From Mycoplasmataceae bacterium (lineage in GTDB: Bacteria; Bacillota_I; Bacilli_A; Mycoplasmatales; Mycoplasmoidaceae), in contig JAHHTH010000002.1 in the NCBI GenBank assembly GCA_020024755.1, forward strand, positions 200,817 to 264,816: DNA of 64,000 nt, read 5' to 3'. The stretch's first letter is position 1, and the number at the start of each line of letters is the position of its first letter. This document shows positions 59,991 to 64,000 of this stretch, piece after piece. A program made the translations under genes and the position numbers. The notes under the pieces were generated by a model that had not been told where the DNA came from, did no database searches, and saw only the letters and a list, made by a program, of their open reading frames with translations.

Positions 59991-60170
59991 ATGTCTAATA
60001 AAAAAGAGTTAAATAAAGAAAGTCAATTTATTAATATTGACTCTTATGTATCTAGAAGAAAAAAAGATAAATTCTTTTCTCCAAGATCAATCATTTGATT
60101 TACTTCAATTCTAGTATTAGCAATTGTTTTAGCTCTTTTAGTAGTATGTTTAATTATATTTTTTATTTAG
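59991..60170 (+). CDS. Single-span membrane microprotein
   Basis: 59 aa, no family recognised. The N-terminal 35 residues are polar and very basic (SYVSRRKKDKFFSPRS), then one long hydrophobic helix (WFTSILVLAIVLALLVV...) runs to the C-terminus. One TGA Trp. It sits between rpmF (5 nt) and the HIT gene (13 nt), so it is co-expressed with a ribosomal protein. The topology suggests a small inner-face anchor, a SecE-like shape, but SecE motifs are not convincing. Confidence 0.7.
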
Positions 60171-60183
60171 TTAAGTAATTAAT

Positions 60184-60633
60184 ATGTGTTCAGAAAAAGA
60201 TTGTATATTTTGCAAAATTATAAAAAAAGAAATACCCGCTAAAATTGTTTTAGAAAATGATGGCGCTATTTCTTTTCTTGATATTAACCCCATCTCTGAT
60301 GGACATACAGTAGTTATTCCTAAAAAGCATTGTAGTGATTTAGCTCTATGTGATAAGAAGTCATTAAATGATGTAATTTCATTAGCTCAAGACGTAGCTA
60401 AATTATATGAAGATTCTAAATTAAAACCATGAGGTTTCAACTATTTAAGTAATCAAGGATCAATTGCTGGACAAGAAGTGATGCACTTTCATTTGCATGT
60501 TATCCCTAAATATGCAGCTGGAGAAGGATTTAAATTTGGCAAAGAAGATAGAATATACACTGACGATGTTGCAATAGTTTATGATATTATTCAAAAGCAA
60601 ATCGTTAAGAATAATAAGAAAGCCAAGAAATAA
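60184..60633 (+). CDS. HIT family nucleotide hydrolase/transferase
   Basis: 149 aa. The catalytic histidine triad is HFHLHVIP (H101, H103, H105). The N-terminal zinc-binding CIFCKII and [19 protein letters not shown] are typical of Hit/HinT proteins, which hydrolyse adenosine phosphoramidates. One TGA Trp. The ATG at 60184 is 13 nt after the microprotein stop; the next gene begins 3 nt after its own TAA, so all belong to one operon starting at rpmF. Confidence 0.93.
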
Positions 60634-60636
60634 TTT

Positions 60637-62247
60637 ATGGTCCATTTTCATCACAAAGGTAAAAATAAACTAGATCAATTTGCTTATAAAGTTTATAAGT
60701 TATTTTATCTTAAAGACTTTTGTGTAAAGAATGCATTTGAAAGATCTACATCTTGAGTTTATAATATTGTTTTCATGGTGATATCTTTAATTGGTTTGAT
60801 TCCAATTATTGAATCTTTTGTCAATAGTGTGACTTTAAGTAACTTTGTTTATGAACATTTTTACTTTTCAATTTTTATTCTTTCATTTTTCTATTTATTT
60901 GATATTTTAATTAGAATCATTTGTGCTAAATATTATTACAGTGCTGAAACCTATTTAAAAGGATTAAAGAGTCTCTCCTTAAGTTTCTTTTGTTATGTTG
61001 AATTCGCTACATGAGCAACCACAATCATTATCATTTTATCTTTAGGTAAATTCGAAGGAGCTAAAGTTGTTTTAGAAAATACAGATTACCAAAATGCTAT
61101 TCGGGTAACAACTACTGTTATGTTCTTGATGAATACTTTTACTGGATATAAAAGATTCTTCTTATATTCACACAACATGAGTGATCTTGAAATGTTTGCT
61201 GATCTAATTAAAGAAAAGAGAAAATTTTGAGTTACATCAATTGTTATTGTTGTCTTTGTGATTTTAATTATTTCATTTGCAATTTATACATTTGAAGTTC
61301 ATAATACACCACCACCAGGTACAACTACTTTACCAATCAAAACTATGTGAGATGCTTTATACTTCTCATTAGTTACTGTAACAACTGTAGGATTTGGTGT
61401 AATGATGCCAACAACATTACAATCTAAAATCTTTGTAGTTATTTTAATGATAACTGGTATTTATATGTATGCTTTCTTATCATCTCAATTCATCAATGTG
61501 TTTAACGAATTCTTTGCTAAGAAAAAAGAAATGTCTGAAGAAGCTGCTACTGCTAAAGAAAAAGAAGTAGAACAAGAATACATTTTACAAAGAATTGATT
61601 TAATGCTTGTGGAAAATATGTACAAGGCTAAAATCATTGATAAGAAAACATATAATAAACTATTAAAAGAAAAACAAAAGCAACAAGATTTAGTTATCAA
61701 TAATAGATATAAAGAAACTGATTTTAGTTTCGATAAAGAATCTAAAACTATTTACTTCTGTGGTAATCCATTAGGAAACTATATTACAGATCCAGAAGCT
61801 TCATTAAAAGCTTTTGAAAAAAATTGGGGTGTAGTTTCAAAACAAGATGCTAAACTAGCAAAACCAAAAGCAGCGTTATATTTCTTAACTACTAGAGTAG
61901 CAACAGATCTTGCCCATAACAAAGATAAGATTCAAATCATCTTCACTTCTAAACAAATTGATAAGCACTTACAAAAACTTATTATCTACCAAAAGAAACC
62001 TTATGTTTCAACTATCTGTGAATTTGATATTGCAGCCACTTTAGAAAAAGATAAAGAATTAATGTGAGAAAAGTTTGGAGAATTTACCAACTTATCAAAA
62101 GAAAAATTCAATAGCATTTTTAAAAACCAAAAAAATGTTACTGCTATCTTTGCTAAGAATATTGTTTTATATCCAAAGCCAAAACAAATTGAAACATATG
62201 GTATTTCAAATACTAATAATATGAAAGAAATTATTCCTGTACTTTAA
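60637..62247 (+). CDS. Potassium channel-like membrane protein with cytoplasmic domain
   Basis: 536 aa. Roughly six membrane helices fill the first ~290 residues. The pore-loop filter is TVGFG (250-254, in VTVTTVGFG), a known variant of TVGYG, so K+ selectivity is likely. The pore helix WDALYFSLVTV precedes it. A coiled, charged linker (about 300-350) leads to a C-terminal ~190-residue domain (IYFCGNPLGNYI..., ALYFLTTRVATDLAHNKDK) with no family I recognise; it could sense a ligand. TGA encodes several Trp. The start follows the HIT stop by 3 nt. The stop overlaps the convergent ymdB stop by 4 nt. Confidence 0.8.
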
Positions 62248-63044
62248 TTTAATATATTAATTGTTTCTATTGAAATAGCTTTATTACTATTTTCATCTAT
62301 ATCTAGTACAATAGCATTAAATTGAAATTCATTTGTTTCAGCTTCTGTTAAAATAAAACGTTCACTTTCTCCTGTAAACATTTTTACTAGTGTTTCTGGA
62401 TCAGCACCTATTATTGCATTAGCAGGACCAGTCATACCAGCATCTGTTATATATGCAGTTCCTTTTCTTACAATTGCATCATTAGTTTGTACATGTGAGT
62501 GTGTCCCAATAATTGCTGTACATCTAGATTGATATACATAAAAGAAACAATTCTTTTCACTTGTAGTTTCACTATGAAAATCACAAATTACTATATCAGC
62601 TTTTACTTCTTTCAAAATCTTATCAAAAGCTTTGAATGGATTATCGATAGTTATTTCTAGTGTTGGATTCAATTTAATACTTTCACCCATTAAGTTAACA
62701 ATTAATATTTTTTTGTTTTTGATTTGGATAGTTTTATAGCCAACACCATCATTAACATATTTTTCATTCCCAGATATATTACTAGGTCTAACTATATTAG
62801 ATTGAGCTAATAATTGAGGAAAATCCTTTTGTCTTCAAGTGTGATTTCCCATGGTAAAGAATTGAATACCTAAATCACAAAGAGTTTTATAGTCATCCAT
62901 ATTTAAACCACGGCATAATGTTGTATTTTCTCCGTTAGCGATGACATAATCAATATTATATTTTTGTTTGACAAAAGCTAGATTCTTTTTAATTGCTTGA
63001 ATTCCAGCTTTTCCAAATATATCACCAATAAAAAGTATTTTCAT
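62244..63044 (-). CDS. ymdB: YmdB-family metallophosphoesterase
   Basis: 266 aa, matching the YmdB/TIGR00282 length. Metal ligands are in MKILFIGDIFGKAG (Asp8), ANGENTT (Asn/Glu), FFTMGNHTW, DFHSETTSEK and IGTHSHVQT. YmdB hydrolyses 2'3'-cyclic phosphates and cAMP-like nucleotides in Bacillus. One TGA Trp falls right after MGNHT, so the frame seems broken under the standard code. It is transcribed against the channel operon. Confidence 0.92.
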
Positions 63045-63068
63045 AAGTATCTTTCTACTCTTGTATTA

Positions 63069-63092
63069 AAAGTCATCTCGCAAAACGAGATG
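63069..63092 (-). terminator. Terminator of the tRNA cluster
   Basis: GTCATCTCG and CGAGATGAC form a perfect 9-bp stem with a CAAAA loop; on the minus strand TTTTAAT follows. It ends the five-tRNA transcript before ymdB. Confidence 0.8.
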
Positions 63093-63115
63093 ACATTAAC
63101 TTTTAATTTTTAAAA

Positions 63116-63198
63116 TGGTGCGCATAAAGAGACTCGAACTCCCACTCGTTAGAACTAGATCCTAAGTCTAGCGCGTCTGCCAATTCCGCCATATGCGC
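63116..63198 (-). tRNA. tRNA-Leu (anticodon UAG)
   Basis: 83 nt with CCA. Acceptor GCGCATA/TATGCGC, anticodon loop CTTAGGA, a long class II variable arm (GTTCTAACGAG), T arm GGAG-type stem. Reads CUN. Confidence 0.93.
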
Positions 63199-63203
63199 AT
63201 TAA

Positions 63204-63278
63204 TGGTGCCGTCGATAGGAATCGAACCTACAACCTACTGATTACAAGTCAGTTGCTCTACCGTTGAGCCACGACGGC
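63204..63278 (-). tRNA. tRNA-Thr (anticodon UGU)
   Basis: 75 nt with CCA. Acceptor GCCGTCG/CGACGGC, anticodon loop CTTGTAA, T arm GTAGG-TTCGATT-CCTAT. Reads ACN. Confidence 0.95.
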
Positions 63279-63279
63279 G

Positions 63280-63355
63280 TGGTGGAGTGTGAGGGGCTCG
63301 AACCCCCGACCCTATGCTTGTAAGGCATATGCTCTCCCAACTGAGCTAACACTCC
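63280..63355 (-). tRNA. tRNA-Val (anticodon UAC)
   Basis: 76 nt with CCA. Acceptor GGAGTGT/ACACTCC, anticodon loop CTTACAA, T arm GGGGG-TTCGAGC-CCCTC region. Reads GUN. Confidence 0.95.
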
Positions 63356-63394
63356 ATGAGAATATAGATTAGCGGAATCTATATTTAATTTTAA

Positions 63395-63471
63395 TGGTGA
63401 CCTGTACGGGATTCAAACCCGTGAATGCACGCGTGAAAGGCGTGTGTGTTAAGTCGCTTCACCAACAGGCC
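63395..63471 (-). tRNA. tRNA-Glu (anticodon UUC)
   Basis: 77 nt with CCA. Acceptor GGCCTGT/ACAGGTC (one G-T), anticodon arm CACGC-CTTTCAC-GCGTG, T arm ACGGG-TTTGAAT-CCCGT. Reads GAR. Confidence 0.93.
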
Positions 63472-63472
63472 A

Positions 63473-63547
63473 TGGCGGCCACAGTAGGGATTGAACCTAC
63501 GACCAACCGGTTAACAGCCGGTTGCTCTACCGCTGAGCTATGTGGCC
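63473..63547 (-). tRNA. tRNA-Asn (anticodon GUU)
   Basis: 75 nt with CCA. Acceptor GGCCACA/TGTGGCC, anticodon loop CTGTTAA, T arm GTAGG-TTCAATC-CCTAC. First gene of the minus-strand cluster. Confidence 0.95.
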
Positions 63548-63574
63548 ATCGTTATTTTTTAAAATAACATATCT

Positions 63575-63580
63575 ATTATA
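63575..63580 (-). promoter_or_regulatory. -10 box of the tRNA cluster
   Basis: The minus strand reads TATAAT 27 nt before the tRNA-Asn 5' end, followed by a GTTATTTT/AAAATAAC inverted repeat in the leader. Confidence 0.6.
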
Positions 63581-63845
63581 TTAGAAAAATAAAAAAATGA
63601 AAAAAAATTTATAAAAAACTATAAAAATATTCATTTTTCATTTTTATATTAATATATTAGATAATCATTCAAACCAAAAAGCATACATAACATTTACACT
63701 ATTTTATGATCTATTAAATGCAAAAATAATTAAAATTTCAAGGAAAATTGCAAAAATTTATTATTTATTTAAATTTAAAAGTCCATTTTATAGTATACTT
63801 ATTATGATATTAAAGTATTTTTAAAATACAACAAGGAGAAAAAAT
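63581..63845. other. AT-rich divergent region
   Basis: About 265 bp, extremely AT-rich (long A and T runs). No ORF or RNA gene seen. It holds the -35 side of the tRNA promoter, TATAGTATACTTATTATGATAT as a likely promoter for the rightward gene, an inverted repeat GTATTTTTAAAATAC, and AAGGAG before the final ATG. Confidence 0.4.
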
Positions 63846-64000
63846 ATGGCATTTGGAAACAAACCTTCAGCACCAACTGCACCGCTTCCTCCAGGAGCAC
63901 CAGTTCCTCCAGGAGCACCAATGGGAGCACCAAAACCTCCAATGGCAGGAGCACCAGTTCCTCCAGGAGCACCAATGGGAGCACCAAAACCTCCAATGGC
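63846..64000 (+). CDS. Proline/alanine-rich repeat protein, N-terminal fragment
   Basis: The frame opens with MAFGNKPSAPTAPLPPGAP behind a good AAGGAG and is still open at the window end. After ~16 residues it becomes an 18-residue repeat (GAPVPPGAPMGAPKPPMA). Such Pro-rich N-termini occur in mycoplasma cytoskeleton or terminal-organelle proteins, but the rest of the gene is needed to identify it. Confidence 0.75.
   Translation, partial: MAFGNKPSAPTAPLPPGAPVPPGAPMGAPKPPMAGAPVPPGAPMGAPKPPM
63894..64000 (+). repeat. 54-bp tandem repeat
   Basis: 63894-63947 is repeated exactly at 63948-64000 (second copy cut by the window end by one base). It encodes an 18-residue unit and more copies may follow. 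Confidence 0.9.

Overview
The window is a chromosomal segment of an AT-rich mollicute (mycoplasma/ureaplasma-type bacterium) that reads UGA as tryptophan. Nearly every housekeeping gene here (rpoB, rpoC, argS, dnaG, mutM, trhP genes and others) stays open only if in-frame TGA codons are Trp, and those positions fall where the families have Trp. Gene density is high, transcription units are short, and many genes start 5-10 nt after a TATAAT box with no Shine-Dalgarno sequence, which implies leaderless mRNAs. The species cannot be fixed from this stretch alone.

Layout. 1-4700: the 3' end of rpoB, complete rpoC and terminators. 4.7-6.7 kb (minus): a small CxxC/membrane protein, then pstB-phoU without the Pst permease genes. 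6.7-7.9 kb: ackA. 8.0-15.0 kb: a 2342-aa surface protein, followed by an operon-like run of polA-type 5'-3' exonuclease, mutM and coaE. 17.3-24.0 kb (minus): two microproteins and a 2058-aa surface protein. 24.3-26.7 kb (minus): a YgjP-like metallopeptidase, recA and the cinA C-terminal domain (pncC). 27.0-30.2 kb: a lipoprotein fused almost end to end with tRNA-Arg, a sigma-like factor behind a structured leader, an orphan PTS IIA(Lac), and a PP2C-like phosphatase (minus). 30.3-39.5 kb: a 3062-aa modular surface protein with Pro/Gln/Asn-rich linkers. 39.8-52.1 kb: argS, an unknown gene, a very large secDF, apt, dnaG, and trmR-trhP1-trhP2-nfo. 52.1-56.5 kb: a fourth large surface protein. 56.5-59.7 kb: a 3.2-kb mobile element bounded by 27-bp terminal inverted repeats; it carries a ribbon-helix-helix regulator, an IS1595/ISXO2-like transposase, a gamma-type adenine methyltransferase and a convergent restriction endonuclease. 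59.8-64.0 kb: rpmF, a membrane microprotein, a HIT protein, a K+ channel-like protein, ymdB (minus), five tRNAs (minus) and the start of a Pro/Ala-repeat protein that runs off the end.

Themes. About 40% of the window encodes four giant type-I-like surface proteins: an N-terminal signal segment, tens of ~100-aa beta-rich repeats ending in a (L/I)xGF(K/R) motif, and one C-terminal membrane span with a short charged tail. Between them lie conserved information-processing and repair genes. The most system-like accessory feature is the transposon that packages a restriction-modification pair with its own transposase and regulator. Other leads are an unclassified structured RNA leader before the sigma-like gene and the compact leaderless promoters.
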